A stretch of 38,989 nt of DNA from an uncultured Planctomycetales bacterium (GCA_937889015.1 CALARR010000170.1:1-38989); one strand, 5' to 3'. Positions 7,234 through 17,323 are shown, counted from the stretch's first letter. A program made the numbers and translations. The notes: generated from the sequence alone by a model not told the origin.

Positions 7234-8865
7234 GTGGATGTGCCTGCACTTCTTTTCGTCTGGCGTGAAGTCAGAACTGTGGCCCTGACTGGACTGTCAC
7301 TACTAGGCATTGTCTGGGGACCGTTATCGGCGTGCGCCGCCAAGTACACTCCCAACAGTCCTGAGGTTCAGGCGGCTGTGGAGCGGGGCATCCAGTTTCT
7401 TGAGTCGGCGCCCAGTACCGATGAACGCCCGGGAGCCCAGGCGCTGGTCGGGTTGGCCCTTCTGAAGAATGGGGCTACCGCCAAGCATCCCAAGATCGCG
7501 CAGGCGGTGGAGACTATACGGAGCCGGGTGCGCGAACAGGAGGCGAAGTCGCTCGGGTTGGATCTGTACAGCACAGGTTTGTCGATCATATTTCTGATCA
7601 CATTGGACTCGAGCAAGTACGGCCCAGAGATTGAGATTCTGTTGGCCTATTTGCGCGCCGTGCAGAAGCCTCACGGTGGCTGGGGGTACGCCGACAAGCC
7701 CACCGGTGACACGTCCATGACACAGTATGCCGTACTTAGTTCGTGGGAAGCCACGCAGGCCGGATTTCGCGTGCCACCGGAGATGATTGAGAGTGTGACC
7801 AACTGGCTGCTCAAGACCCAAGATCCGAATGGCGGCTTCGGCTACCAAGGAATTGTGGCTGAAACTGGGCGGGTCAAGCAAGGCAAGACCATTCGCCATA
7901 GCATGGCTGCCGCGGGGCTGGGAAGCGTCTATATCTGCGCCAACCTGCTAGGGATGTCCGAGAAGATTGAGCGCGACGAGGACCTGCCGCGAACTCTGCG
8001 CGAGGTACGTCCCAAGGCAACTCGTGGTGCAGACGCGAAGGGACCGGTGGATTTTCGCAAGATCCGCGAAGCCCAAAGCGATGGCAACAATTGGATCCGG
8101 AGCCACTTCGAAGTCGATCCACCTCAGTGGACGTACTATTATCTCTACGCCTTGGAGCGGTATTACGCCTTTCGCGAGGCAGCCGAAGGCGAACGGGATG
8201 ATCGCTGGTATTCCGATGCGGCCCGGTATCTCATCCGTAGCCAGGCCGAAGACGGTAGTTGGAAACATCGCGACAACTATCAGGTGATCGATACGGCCTT
8301 TGCCGTGCTGTTCCTGTTGCGGAGTTCCAAGAAGAGCATCGAGCGGGCCCATTATTTCGGCGCTGGCGTGTTGGTCAGCGGGCGCGGATTGCCCCAGGAT
8401 ACGAGCCAAGTGGCGGTGCGCGATGGTAAGGTCCTGACGCGACCCACGCCCGAAAACGTGCCCCGGGCGATCGCTGTCTTGGGCGATCCTGCGCATGCCG
8501 AACATGCCGCGGCGGCCGAGATGCTTGCCCAGCTACCTGCTGCCGATGCGACGCAGTTGCTGGCCGGGCACCACCAGCAACTGGTGGAGCTTGTCGAATC
8601 GGGTTCGCCGGCGGCGCGCCGGGCCGCGGTTTTGGCCCTGGCTGCCAATGGAGATCTGGACTATGTACCCGTACTAATTCTAGCCCTCGACGACGCGGAC
8701 CCGGCCGTGAACCGGGCGGCCGGCGAGGGATTACACCAATTGAGTCGTAAGCTGGGAGCGTTTGAGTTGTCGCCGCAGCCGACTGAGGCCGAGCGTCGCA
8801 ACTTGATCCAGAACTGGAAGGCGTGGTACTCATCGATTCGCCCGGACGCGCAATTCCGTAACTGA
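7234..8865 (+). CDS. Secreted alpha/alpha-barrel (prenyltransferase/squalene-oxidase repeat) protein with C-terminal HEAT repeats
   Basis: From GTG 7234 the product has 543 residues. An N-terminal hydrophobic stretch ending near LSACA reads as a signal peptide. Residues about 40-355 contain repeated barrel motifs such as PHGGWGYAD, PNGGFGYQG and EDGSWKH, typical of the prenyltransferase/squalene-oxidase repeat fold. There is no DxDD motif and no zinc-ligand set, so the fold is probably used for binding rather than terpene chemistry. Residues about 410-520 look like HEAT repeats (AARRAAVLALAANGD; DDADPAVNRAAGEGL). GTG 7234 was chosen because AGGGGA at 7221-7226 is well spaced and the promoter at 7115-7143 rules out a start near 7159. 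Alternatives are GTG 7240 or 7279. This architecture is frequent in planctomycetes, without known function. Confidence 0.75.
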   Translation: MDVPALLFVWREVRTVALTGLSLLGIVWGPLSACAAKYTPNSPEVQAAVERGIQFLESAPSTDERPGAQALVGLALLKNGATAKHPKIAQAVETIRSRVREQEAKSLGLDLYSTGLSIIFLITLDSSKYGPEIEILLAYLRAVQKPHGGWGYADKPTGDTSMTQYAVLSSWEATQAGFRVPPEMIESVTNWLLKTQDPNGGFGYQGIVAETGRVKQGKTIRHSMAAAGLGSVYICANLLGMSEKIERDEDLPRTLREVRPKATRGADAKGPVDFRKIREAQSDGNNWIRSHFEVDPPQWTYYYLYALERYYAFREAAEGERDDRWYSDAARYLIRSQAEDGSWKHRDNYQVIDTAFAVLFLLRSSKKSIERAHYFGAGVLVSGRGLPQDTSQVAVRDGKVLTRPTPENVPRAIAVLGDPAHAEHAAAAEMLAQLPAADATQLLAGHHQQLVELVESGSPAARRAAVLALAANGDLDYVPVLILALDDADPAVNRAAGEGLHQLSRKLGAFELSPQPTEAERRNLIQNWKAWYSSIRPDAQFRN

Positions 8866-9018
8866 CTTCTGACTGCCATTCGAATCAGCTGGAGTCCCCA
8901 TTTGGTCAAGGGCCGCGAATAGGAACATCGCGACATGTTTTTGTGAAGCCCCAACGCTACGAGTCCACCGTTCCGTGTCGGTGGCGTCGCGGTCAACCAA
9001 CATTGACGAGTTGCATCC

Positions 9019-9891
9019 GTGGATCAAGAACAGAAACCGTCTGCTACGGTCGAAGCCGGTGTGCGGGAACCGGTTGTCACGCGCCCGAGGAATGGGCTGG
9101 GATGGAAACTTGGTGTCGGCGGCCTGTTGTTGGCCCTGGCCGTGGGGCTGTACCTTTGGTCCCGAGGTGGCGAGAGTGGCGGCGGTTACACTCCGCCCGA
9201 CGAGGACGCGTTGCAGGATAGTTATATCTTGCCCGATCCTCTGGCTGCAGACGCCGCCGCGGCGGCTGAGCCGTCGGAAACCTCGCCGGGGGCCGGCGTT
9301 GGCTGGCAAGCCACTCTGGAAGCGATTGCCCCGGCCGTTGCCTCGCAGGCCGCGGCTTTGTCCAACGAGTCCCTTCATCGCGTTGTGCCGCGTGCAGCCG
9401 ATCGATCCGGTTCCGAGGCGGCCACATCTTCGGCCAGTCTGGCGGGCCGCAGTTGGGAAGTCCAGTTCTTCAAGGGTAACACGGTCGAGAATTATGCGCG
9501 CCAGCTGGACTTCTTCGGTATTGAGTTGGGTGTGCCGATCCCCGGCGGCAAGATTCTCTACGCCTACAATCTGGCGAAACTCAAGCCCGATACGCGGACG
9601 GGCCCGGCTGCCGCAGAGAATCGTTGCTACCTGAGTTGGCGCCGGGGCGATCTGGGCCAGGCTGAGACCACGCTCTTTAGTCAGGCCGGCCACGAGATCA
9701 AAGACCGGGCCGTGCTCAAGTTTCTGCCTCCGGAGATCGAGGCAGCCCTAGCCAAGATCGAGCGCGGCTATGCTGGCGAAAAGGCCGATGTGGTTCAGAA
9801 GACACGTTTCGGCATTCGGCCCAAGGCCGATGGTTATGACTTCTATGTGATGGAACAGTCCTACAAGCCGCAGCCTGGTGCGACACGATGA
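9019..9891 (+). CDS. Membrane-anchored protein of unknown function, first gene of a coupled set
   Basis: A 290-residue protein starting with GTG. A charged N-terminus of about 27 residues precedes one transmembrane helix (about 28-47, LGVGGLLLALAVGLYLW). An Ala/Pro/Ser-rich linker follows to about 145. A compact C-terminal domain (about 146-285) begins at WEVQFFKGNTVENYARQLDFFGIELG and ends with DGYDFYVMEQSYKP. I do not recognise this domain. Topology is probably cytosolic N-terminus with the C-terminal domain outside the membrane. The stop overlaps the next start (ATGA at 9888-9891), so the two are translationally coupled and likely work together. Confidence 0.8.
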   Translation: MDQEQKPSATVEAGVREPVVTRPRNGLGWKLGVGGLLLALAVGLYLWSRGGESGGGYTPPDEDALQDSYILPDPLAADAAAAAEPSETSPGAGVGWQATLEAIAPAVASQAAALSNESLHRVVPRAADRSGSEAATSSASLAGRSWEVQFFKGNTVENYARQLDFFGIELGVPIPGGKILYAYNLAKLKPDTRTGPAAAENRCYLSWRRGDLGQAETTLFSQAGHEIKDRAVLKFLPPEIEAALAKIERGYAGEKADVVQKTRFGIRPKADGYDFYVMEQSYKPQPGATR

Positions 9892-12800
9892 TCCTCGCCG
9901 AACAGTTGCTGGCCGTCTTGGAGCAGAAGCAACTGCTACCGGGCCCACTCATCCAGGGCCTGCGCAAGCAGTTGGCGCAATCGGAGGGAAAGGTCCCAGC
10001 GGCTACGCTAGCCAAACGTCTCGTGGAGAAAGGGCATCTCTCTGCGGCTCAGGCCAAGCAGGTGCTAGAATCGCTGACTGCGCACTCCCCGGTTACAGGC
10101 GTCGGCGCAGACTCCGTCGACAAGGACTCCGGACTTGCGCCGCTTGAGCCCGTCGATCTTTTTGGTTCTTCGCCTGCAGCCAAGCCCTCGCCGGCTCATG
10201 CCCAAACCAAGGCCACGCCTTCCGGTGCGGCGCAGGACGCATCGCCCGGTGCACATCCGCAACCCATGGCCCGCAAGGTGGAAACCCAACACCAGGCGAC
10301 TGGGCCGTCCAAGGCCCAATCGTTGGCTGCGCGAGGAGAAGAATCGCAACTCGTCGCGCCCAGCGATGACGACGACGTCTATGGTCTGGCCGACGAACCG
10401 GCTGCCCCAACACCCGCAGCATCGACGTCTGCTCCCACTGCGTCCGCGTCCCCCACATCCGCTTCGGCCGTGGAATCAGCTCCGAGCTTCCCCGGGGCCG
10501 ACGCTTTGCTGGCCGCGGCAGCTATGGACGCCGCCACATCGGCCGGCGCTGCGCGCCCGGGTCAACGGACGGTTCCCAAGAAGACAACCGGGAATAAGAA
10601 AGTCGTGGGTGGGGCTCGTCCGGTCAAGCGTGGCAAATCCTCGTCCAGACGAACCAGTTTGATCGTCGGCCTGGTCGGAGCAGCCCTGGTCATTGGGGGC
10701 GCCCTTTGGATCCTGACCCGACCTGATGGAAACGCGGAGCTTCAGGCGGCTGACGCCGCTTTCCAGTCGGCTTCCTATGCTTCTGCCGTGGAGAAGTACA
10801 CCAGCTTTTTGAGAAGCTTTCCTCGCCATGAGAACGCGGGACGGGCCAAAGTCAGGCTGGGCATCTCACAGTTGCACGAGGCTATGGCCGGGCAGCCTCG
10901 CTGGCCGGAGTCCTTGAAGGTTGCCCAGCAGGTGCTGGCCGACATCAGTTCGCAGTTCAAATTTCCACAATCGCAGGAAGAGTTGGCCGCCATGCTTCCG
11001 CAGATTGCCGCGGGGCTGGCCGCTTCCTTGTCGAGTAAACCCGATCCGCAATCGCTGCAGCACGCACGCCAGAGTTGGGATCTTGTGCGTCGCTACGTGC
11101 CGAAGACGCTCCGCAACCCGGTGCAGGCGGCGGAAATCGAAACTACATTGGCCCTCACTCAACGGCAACTGACCCGGCCAGCCGATCTGGAGAAGGCGCT
11201 CGCCGCGATGCAGCAGTCCACCGCCGGTGGTAATACTTCCGAGGCTTATGCAGTCCGCGCCACACTGCTGGCCGACTACGCCGAGTTGGCGTCCCATTCG
11301 TCGCTGCGCAAAGCCCAGGCGGAGATTTCCCAAGCCGAGAAGGCGACTGTGCGTTGGACAGCACAACCCAAACCGGCCGCCACGAAGGAGACGCCCGGTG
11401 CGGTGACGGCCACGACAGTTCTCTGGCGTTCGGAGGTGCCGGGCAAGGCGGACGGCGTTGCCGGTCAGGTCATCCCTGTTGCGGTCCAGGGGGCCGTATA
11501 CGCCCTGGATGCCACGACAGGCCGATTGCTTTGGCGGCGTCTTGTGGGCTTCGAGCCGGCGGCTAGCGGGACCGGCTATGTCCCGCTGGCTACTTCTGCC
11601 GAGCCTGGAGCCGACTGGATCCTGATCGATTGGACTCAGTCCGCCATCCTGTGCATCGAGGCCCTGTCCGGGAGACTCCGCTGGTTCCATCCGCTGGACG
11701 AACGGCCTTACCGTCCAGCCTTGGCCGGCAAGCGATTGGTGGTGCCCACGGCCTCTGGCCGCTTGCTGTTGCTGGATGTGGCCAGCGGGCAGTGTCAGGG
11801 GTTCGTGCAGCTACCCCAGTCGGTGACCGTGAGCCCGGCCGTTGACGGCAACTTGATCTTCCAGCCGGCGCAGCAGAACAGCCTTTACGTGTTAACACTG
11901 GAGGGACAGTGCAAACAGGTGGTTTCACTGGGGCATGAATCGCATAGTATCTCGGCTCCGCCGGCGATTGCTGGCCGAACCTTGCTGGTTGCAGTGAACG
12001 ACGGGCTGGAGCACGCCACGATCGAGGTTTTGTCTATCGGGCACGACGAGAAGTTGCCATTGCGCCCCATACAGCAGATCAGCGCGTCCGGTCGTGTCGA
12101 TTGTCTCATCACGTCGGGAGCGACGGCGGTCTTGGCCAGCGATCTGGGGCACGTTCGCGTCATGGATCTGTCCGAATCGCAGGCCGGAAAACCGCCCGTC
12201 ATGTTGGCCGAAGTGGCTCCGTCGGGTCCGGCGGGGATGATCCGCTACGGTTGCTTGGGCAATGGGCATTGGTGGCTGGCCGATACGCATCTGGCGCGCT
12301 ACGCCATCGCCGGCCAAGGGCCGGCTAAAGCCGAGTTGCTTAGTGATTCTGGTGGCGTCTGTGTGCAGCCGCCGCGGCTCATCGGCAACACGCTTTTCCA
12401 TGTGTGGCAGCCGGATCGGGCCGCAGGGGTGTGGATCGCCGCCGTCGATGCCACCCAGGGCAAGAAGCTCTGGGAAACGGTCGTCGGTGCTCCCTTGGCT
12501 GCCGCGATGTCGGGCGCACAGGACCAGACGCTTACCGCTGTCGGCGGCGACGGCGGCGTATGGCGAGTCGCTCTGGGAGCGTGGAAGACGGATCAAGTCG
12601 CGACGCCGGTAGCCGCAATCGCTCCAGGCGCGCTGCGCGATCCACTGACGTCCGCCGTGGCCTGCGACTCCAAGGGGGTTGCCTGTAGTGCGCGCGATCA
12701 GTTGTTCTTGCTCGACGCGGCAGACAAGCCGACGGTCAAAGCTCTGCCATTGGGTGACGAGTTGGGTGGTCCGCCGACGCCTTTTGCCGGCGGCCTGTTG

Positions 12801-13469
12801 CTGCCGCTGCGTTTGGGCCAGGTTCTATTGTTGGATGCCCAGGGTGGAAAGCAGGCCGAAGCCTTTCAGGCAGGCCTGACGCCGGGCCGGAACTGGTCCT
12901 GGCTAGTCTCGCCGGTCGGCGAGCAGGTACTCTTGTCCGATGGCCATTCGAGGCTTTACCTAGTGGGCCTGAAGCCGAAACCCAAGCCACACCTGGCCGC
13001 GATGGCCCAGGTGAATCTCGATTCCGGGCTGGTTTCGCCACTGGCCGTGGCGGGCGAAGTCGGGTACGCGGTGGAGGCTTCGGGCCAGTTGCGGGCTTTT
13101 CCGCTGCCCACGCTGATGCACGGCAAGTCCTGGCCCCTGGCTGGCCGCTGTACCTGGGGCCCGGTCGCCGTGGGCAATCGGGTGTTGTTGACGGCCGGAG
13201 GGAAGCTCCTCTGTATGGACGGGCAACAGAACCTGGTGTGGCAGGCCGATCTCACTGAGGGGCCTTTGGCAGGTACCCCGGCCGCGGTGGAGGGCGGATA
13301 TGTGCTGGCATCGGCCTCGGGCGTGGTCAGCCGGGTGGAGGCCACCACTGGCAAGTCGTTGGCCAAAGTGGACACAGCCCGACCACTGGCGGCGGGCCCG
13401 CTCGTGGTTGGTCAGAGTCTGGTGCTCGTCGGCCACGACGGATCGCTGTACCAAGTCAAGCAGCCTTGA
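9888..13469 (+). CDS. Large membrane-anchored PQQ-like beta-propeller protein with TPR-like region
   Basis: A 1193-residue protein. Residues 1-65 form a small helical module (LAEQLLAVLEQKQLLP, then AKRLVEKGHLSAAQAKQVLE) like those at the front of some planctomycete kinases and secretion ATPases. About 70-250 is a low-complexity Ala/Pro/Ser linker. One transmembrane helix lies at about 257-277 after RGKSSSRR. About 285-430 looks TPR-like (AADAAFQSASYASAVEKYTSFLRSFP). From about 510 to the end, repeats of the PQQ/quinoprotein propeller type occur (VYALDATTGRLLWRR; LRWFHPLDERP; KKLWETVVGAP). The propeller should sit outside the membrane and the small module in the cytoplasm. Function is unknown; a scaffold or sensor is plausible. 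It starts inside the previous gene's stop and ends next to the next gene's start, so it is part of one operon. Confidence 0.85.
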   Translation: MILAEQLLAVLEQKQLLPGPLIQGLRKQLAQSEGKVPAATLAKRLVEKGHLSAAQAKQVLESLTAHSPVTGVGADSVDKDSGLAPLEPVDLFGSSPAAKPSPAHAQTKATPSGAAQDASPGAHPQPMARKVETQHQATGPSKAQSLAARGEESQLVAPSDDDDVYGLADEPAAPTPAASTSAPTASASPTSASAVESAPSFPGADALLAAAAMDAATSAGAARPGQRTVPKKTTGNKKVVGGARPVKRGKSSSRRTSLIVGLVGAALVIGGALWILTRPDGNAELQAADAAFQSASYASAVEKYTSFLRSFPRHENAGRAKVRLGISQLHEAMAGQPRWPESLKVAQQVLADISSQFKFPQSQEELAAMLPQIAAGLAASLSSKPDPQSLQHARQSWDLVRRYVPKTLRNPVQAAEIETTLALTQRQLTRPADLEKALAAMQQSTAGGNTSEAYAVRATLLADYAELASHSSLRKAQAEISQAEKATVRWTAQPKPAATKETPGAVTATTVLWRSEVPGKADGVAGQVIPVAVQGAVYALDATTGRLLWRRLVGFEPAASGTGYVPLATSAEPGADWILIDWTQSAILCIEALSGRLRWFHPLDERPYRPALAGKRLVVPTASGRLLLLDVASGQCQGFVQLPQSVTVSPAVDGNLIFQPAQQNSLYVLTLEGQCKQVVSLGHESHSISAPPAIAGRTLLVAVNDGLEHATIEVLSIGHDEKLPLRPIQQISASGRVDCLITSGATAVLASDLGHVRVMDLSESQAGKPPVMLAEVAPSGPAGMIRYGCLGNGHWWLADTHLARYAIAGQGPAKAELLSDSGGVCVQPPRLIGNTLFHVWQPDRAAGVWIAAVDATQGKKLWETVVGAPLAAAMSGAQDQTLTAVGGDGGVWRVALGAWKTDQVATPVAAIAPGALRDPLTSAVACDSKGVACSARDQLFLLDAADKPTVKALPLGDELGGPPTPFAGGLLLPLRLGQVLLLDAQGGKQAEAFQAGLTPGRNWSWLVSPVGEQVLLSDGHSRLYLVGLKPKPKPHLAAMAQVNLDSGLVSPLAVAGEVGYAVEASGQLRAFPLPTLMHGKSWPLAGRCTWGPVAVGNRVLLTAGGKLLCMDGQQNLVWQADLTEGPLAGTPAAVEGGYVLASASGVVSRVEATTGKSLAKVDTARPLAAGPLVVGQSLVLVGHDGSLYQVKQP

Positions 13470-13477
13470 GGTGGATT

Positions 13478-15841
13478 GTGAAGACCCAGCGGCCCAAGAA
13501 CACACAGTCGCAATATCCCAGTGGCCTCTTCCGAATTCTGGCTGCGTTTTGTTTGCTTATAGTGCTAGCGGAGTCTGCCCCGTTGGAGGCTCAGACGCCG
13601 CTCTATCTGCAAGAGCCCTTCGATCGCATCACACTCAACGAGCAGAACGACAATGCGGAACTCATTGTACGGACTCTAGACCTACCGGACCGCAAGTTGC
13701 CCCAGAGCCCCGCGCCCACGGATACACTGAAGTTCCGCCTGCTCGACGCCCCGCAGAAACTCTACGAGCTGCAATGGCAGCACATCGTCAAGGTGCAGTT
13801 GTTTGAGACGATGCTCCTGGACGAGGCTCGCAATCTGGTCGAGAAAGGCCATTTTGGCGCAGCCTATGACTACTTCCGCGTCCTGCGTGCAAGATACCCC
13901 AAGCTACCGGGGGTTGAGGCAGCCTACGACGCATGTCTCTTGGCCGAGGCACGGCAGGCCCATCGCGACCAGAAGTACGATGCGGCCCTGGTTTCCTTGC
14001 TGGCCCTACGGGATCGGAATCCCAAGTTGCCCGAGTTACCCACGGCCCTGACCGTGACCGTCGAGAAGCTGGTCGAGAAGCATGTGGCGGCCGAGTGCTT
14101 TTCCGCAGCCCGTCGCCTTCTGGAGCAATTGGCCGCATGGAATCCCGATCAGCCGCTGGTCGCCAAGTATCAGGCTCAGTTCCAGCAACAAACGGCCGAC
14201 TTGCTATCGCAGGCCAAGGCGGCCTTGCAGGCGGGCAAGCACCGCGAAGCCGACCAGACGCTACGCCGTGCGCGGCAGATCTGGCCCAAGGCCAGCGGCC
14301 TCAAGGAGTTGGCCCAGCAGGTGCATGCCAAGTACCCCCGGGCCGTGATTGGTGTAAGCACGCCGGCCGAGAATCTCGATCCCCAGAGCCTCGATGACTG
14401 GGCCGCGCGTCGTGCTGGTCGGATGGTGGCCCGGCCATTGGTCCTCTTTGCCGGCCCCGGGGCTCAGGGTGGCAACTATCTTTCGCCGGTGGGACATGTG
14501 GAGTTGGACAAGTCGCTACGGCGTGTGGAAATCCGCTTGCGGAACGACGTGCGATGGTCTCGTGGGGAAGGAGTACTCACAGGTTTCGACGCGGCACGGG
14601 CCCTGTTGGCTATGAGCGATCCGGCCAAGCCCGAATACCTGCCCGGCGCAGACGACCTGCTGGAACGAATACAAGTCTACGACGTGTGGCGGGTGGAAAT
14701 CGGGCTACGGCATGCCAGCCCCCGGCCCGAGGCCTTCCTTTCGGCTGTGTTGCAGCCTTATACCGATCCGGCCTTGCTGGCCGAGTCAAGGTTGGGGTGT
14801 GGACCTTACCTGCTGGACAGTCGCCGTGACAACGAGGTCACATACGTAGCCAACGATCGCCATCCGGGCAAGCCCATGCGTCCCAAGGAACTGACGGAGA
14901 TTTGTTTTCGCGAACCGGGCAAGGCGTTGGCCGCTTTGAACCAAGGCCAGATCCAGGCCATTGATCGGCTCTGCCCGTGGGAGTTGGGTGCTGCACGGGC
15001 CTTGAAGCATGTCAACGTTCAGGTTTACGCAGTCCCCACGGTGCATTGTCTACTGCCCAATTTTCGCCGCCCTCTGCCCGCGGATCGACGGTTCCGCAGG
15101 GCGGTGGTCTACGGTATCGACCGCGAGACGGTTCTCAACCGCTTGACCGCGGGCCAGAAACTGCAGGGCAGCCAGTTGCTCAGCGGTCCATTTCCAACCG
15201 CGCAAGGCAACGAGTCCTTTGGTTACGCCAGCGACGAATCGATCGCCCCGCGGCCCTACGACCCGCGTTTGGCCTTGGCACTGATAGCCCAAGCTACACA
15301 GGCCGGAAGGCCAGCCTCCGGTGGGGCGGCGCAGGAGGACGACTCTCCCAAGGCTCAAGTGGCCAGCGTACCGGTGCTGTTGGCTCATCCAGCTGAACCG
15401 GTTGCCCGTCGAGCCTGCGAGCTGATCCGCCAACAACTGGCCCTGGCCGGAATTCAGGTCACGCTGAAGGAGATCAAGCCGAATGGAGGGCTCGCTGCGC
15501 TGGATGAAGTGGATCTGGTCTATGCGGAACTGTTGATGTGGGAACCATTGGTCGATGCACGGCGGCTGTTGGGGGCAGACGGCCGGTTGGGTACTTGCAG
15601 CCCGCACGTGGATCTCGCTTTGAGACAGTTAGACCAGGCCACTCAGTGGCCGCAAGCCTGCAACGTCTTGCGGCACATCCACCGCTTGGTGCACCAGGAG
15701 GCGACCGTGATTCCCTTGTGGCAGTTGCCGGAACACTGCGCTGTCCACGAGAGCCTGCAAGGTCTGCCCGCTGCGCCGGTATCCACGTACGACGAGGTTC
15801 AACAGTGGCAACTGTCGTTCAGCGATCCCAGCCAACCTTGA
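13478..15841 (+). CDS. Secreted TPR plus family-5 extracellular solute-binding protein
   Basis: From GTG 13478 the product has 787 residues. A signal peptide is seen (LFRILAAFCLLIVLAESAPLEAQ). About 95-285 consists of helical TPR-like repeats. About 288-780 is a family-5 (peptide/oligopeptide, DppA/OppA-like) solute-binding domain, with SRGEGVLTGFDAARALL, a hinge-like GCGPYLLDS, the RRAVVYGIDRETVL helix and the closing TVIPLWQLPEH. No ABC permease or ATPase of the peptide-uptake type is nearby, so it may bind a peptide or ligand for the neighbouring membrane proteins instead of feeding a transporter. GTG 13478 was preferred to TTG 13466, which overlaps the upstream stop, because GAGG at 13468-13471 serves as Shine-Dalgarno. 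The gene directly follows the PQQ gene. Confidence 0.85.
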   Translation: MKTQRPKNTQSQYPSGLFRILAAFCLLIVLAESAPLEAQTPLYLQEPFDRITLNEQNDNAELIVRTLDLPDRKLPQSPAPTDTLKFRLLDAPQKLYELQWQHIVKVQLFETMLLDEARNLVEKGHFGAAYDYFRVLRARYPKLPGVEAAYDACLLAEARQAHRDQKYDAALVSLLALRDRNPKLPELPTALTVTVEKLVEKHVAAECFSAARRLLEQLAAWNPDQPLVAKYQAQFQQQTADLLSQAKAALQAGKHREADQTLRRARQIWPKASGLKELAQQVHAKYPRAVIGVSTPAENLDPQSLDDWAARRAGRMVARPLVLFAGPGAQGGNYLSPVGHVELDKSLRRVEIRLRNDVRWSRGEGVLTGFDAARALLAMSDPAKPEYLPGADDLLERIQVYDVWRVEIGLRHASPRPEAFLSAVLQPYTDPALLAESRLGCGPYLLDSRRDNEVTYVANDRHPGKPMRPKELTEICFREPGKALAALNQGQIQAIDRLCPWELGAARALKHVNVQVYAVPTVHCLLPNFRRPLPADRRFRRAVVYGIDRETVLNRLTAGQKLQGSQLLSGPFPTAQGNESFGYASDESIAPRPYDPRLALALIAQATQAGRPASGGAAQEDDSPKAQVASVPVLLAHPAEPVARRACELIRQQLALAGIQVTLKEIKPNGGLAALDEVDLVYAELLMWEPLVDARRLLGADGRLGTCSPHVDLALRQLDQATQWPQACNVLRHIHRLVHQEATVIPLWQLPEHCAVHESLQGLPAAPVSTYDEVQQWQLSFSDPSQP

Positions 15842-15922
15842 TCGCCAGCGGCGGTCGATGGAGACCAGTCATCCAACTTGAACTCGATGGTCGGCCGACT
15901 TGTCCGCCGTGAGGAATTCCGT

Positions 15923-17323
15923 ATGCATTCCATTTCATCGTCCGGACTGACCAGCTTCCTGCTAGCGGGAATGTTGTTGGTCATTGGTCCGGGGGTTGCA
16001 ATTCCTGCCGACCAAACGCCCGTTTGGCAGTTGACTCCTTACAGGGTGCAGGTCTTGCTGGCCGTTGAGCCACGACTCGAGTTTTCTGGTCCTTGGGTCG
16101 CGGACTTCCAGGCGCAGCTTCAATCCCGGATAGTAGGTGTCATTGGCGGTTTGTGGCGGGCTCAACTCGTGCCAGCGCCCAGCAGCTTGCAGGATGTCAT
16201 GCTGATTGACCTGGAAGACGTGCGACCGGAACAACTTCCGGCAGGTGATGTCGATAAGCTGCTGCTGCTGTCGTTGACTCAGACCGGCCGCGACTACACA
16301 GCAGCGGTTCGCGAGTTTGACGTGCGCTCGGCCACGCTCAGTCCCGTCGTTCGCCGCAGCGTTACACGACCCTGCAAATTGGCTGACGCGGCAATCCATG
16401 CCATGTGGAGGTCTTTCGCCGCATTGGCCCTGATCCAACAGGTCAAAGGGGATCAAATAACCGTGCGCGTGCGCGGTTCAGGCTTAGCGTTGCGTGATCG
16501 GCAACTGGCGCTTTTGGCTGTAGACGACGCCCTGCGCCCCTTGGTCCGCTACAACGAGCCCGACGGCAGCTTGAACCGTATTGTCCGTCTCCCCTCAACC
16601 CTGCTGGCGGTACAAACTGTCGAGCCGTCTAAAGCCAAAACCCGCCTGCACAGCGCTATGCCTGTAGCGTTGGCTGGGGCCCGTGGCGTACGCTCCGAGC
16701 CGTTGGCCTTAAGGGTTGTGGCGTCCGATCGGCCGACCAACCTGGTCTTGCAGAACGGTGGCGATCCAGCCAAACCGGTGGCAGGCTGTGACTTGCTGGC
16801 GGCCACGCCCGGTTCATTGCCGAGAGTGGCGGCGCGCACCGATCGCCAGGGCACGGCGGCACTTGTTCGCAGTGCTGCGCCCCTGCAATTGGTGTATGCC
16901 GTGCGCGGCGAGGAGCCATTGGGCCTTCTGCCTTTGGTGCCTGGCGAGCAGTCTCGAGTGGTGCTGACGGTGCCGGATCACTCCAAGCGGCTCGCGGCCG
17001 AAGGACTTCTCGCTGGTCTCCGCGATGATCTGGTCGACGTGCTCACGCTTCGCGAGGTCCTAATCGTCCGGGCCCGTGCTCAGATCAAGGCCCGGCAGTT
17101 GGCCGAAGCCCAAGCCACGCTCGCTGAATTGGAGGGACTCGCCACGCGCGACAAGTTCGTGATCGCCCTGATATTGGCGAAGAAACGGACCACGGCCGGC
17201 GATGCGGCCGAGCAGGCGCAGATCGACGCCTTATTTGCCGAGACCCAGGCTCAGGCCGAGAAGCATCTGACGTCTGAGCCCATCACGAAGCTGGCCGCGG
17301 AACTGAAGTCGGCCGGCAAGTAG
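15923..17323 (+). CDS. Secreted protein of unknown function, last gene of the envelope set
   Basis: A 466-residue protein from ATG 15923, chosen because GAGG at 15911-15914 is well spaced and the signal peptide then lies at the N-terminus (LTSFLLAGMLLVIGPGVAIPA). TTG 15878 and ATG 15887 are longer in-frame options. About 30-180 is an alpha/beta region (QVLLAVEPRLEFSGPWVADF). About 190-250 is beta rich, with a VKGDQITVRVRGSGLALRDRQ stretch similar to flagellar-assembly or outer-membrane beta modules. About 265-350 may be an Ig-like or carboxypeptidase-regulatory sandwich. The C-terminal 100 residues are helical. I recognise no enzyme motif. It lies 81 bases after the solute-binding gene and is probably cotranscribed. 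Confidence 0.75.
   Translation: MHSISSSGLTSFLLAGMLLVIGPGVAIPADQTPVWQLTPYRVQVLLAVEPRLEFSGPWVADFQAQLQSRIVGVIGGLWRAQLVPAPSSLQDVMLIDLEDVRPEQLPAGDVDKLLLLSLTQTGRDYTAAVREFDVRSATLSPVVRRSVTRPCKLADAAIHAMWRSFAALALIQQVKGDQITVRVRGSGLALRDRQLALLAVDDALRPLVRYNEPDGSLNRIVRLPSTLLAVQTVEPSKAKTRLHSAMPVALAGARGVRSEPLALRVVASDRPTNLVLQNGGDPAKPVAGCDLLAATPGSLPRVAARTDRQGTAALVRSAAPLQLVYAVRGEEPLGLLPLVPGEQSRVVLTVPDHSKRLAAEGLLAGLRDDLVDVLTLREVLIVRARAQIKARQLAEAQATLAELEGLATRDKFVIALILAKKRTTAGDAAEQAQIDALFAETQAQAEKHLTSEPITKLAAELKSAGK

Noticed and set aside
10866..11690. 274-codon antisense frame in the PQQ gene
   Set aside because: Shadow of the propeller coding sequence, no recognisable family.
13478..15841. Peptide ABC importer operon
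   Set aside because: Only the binding protein is present; no DppB/C/D/F-like genes are in the window.
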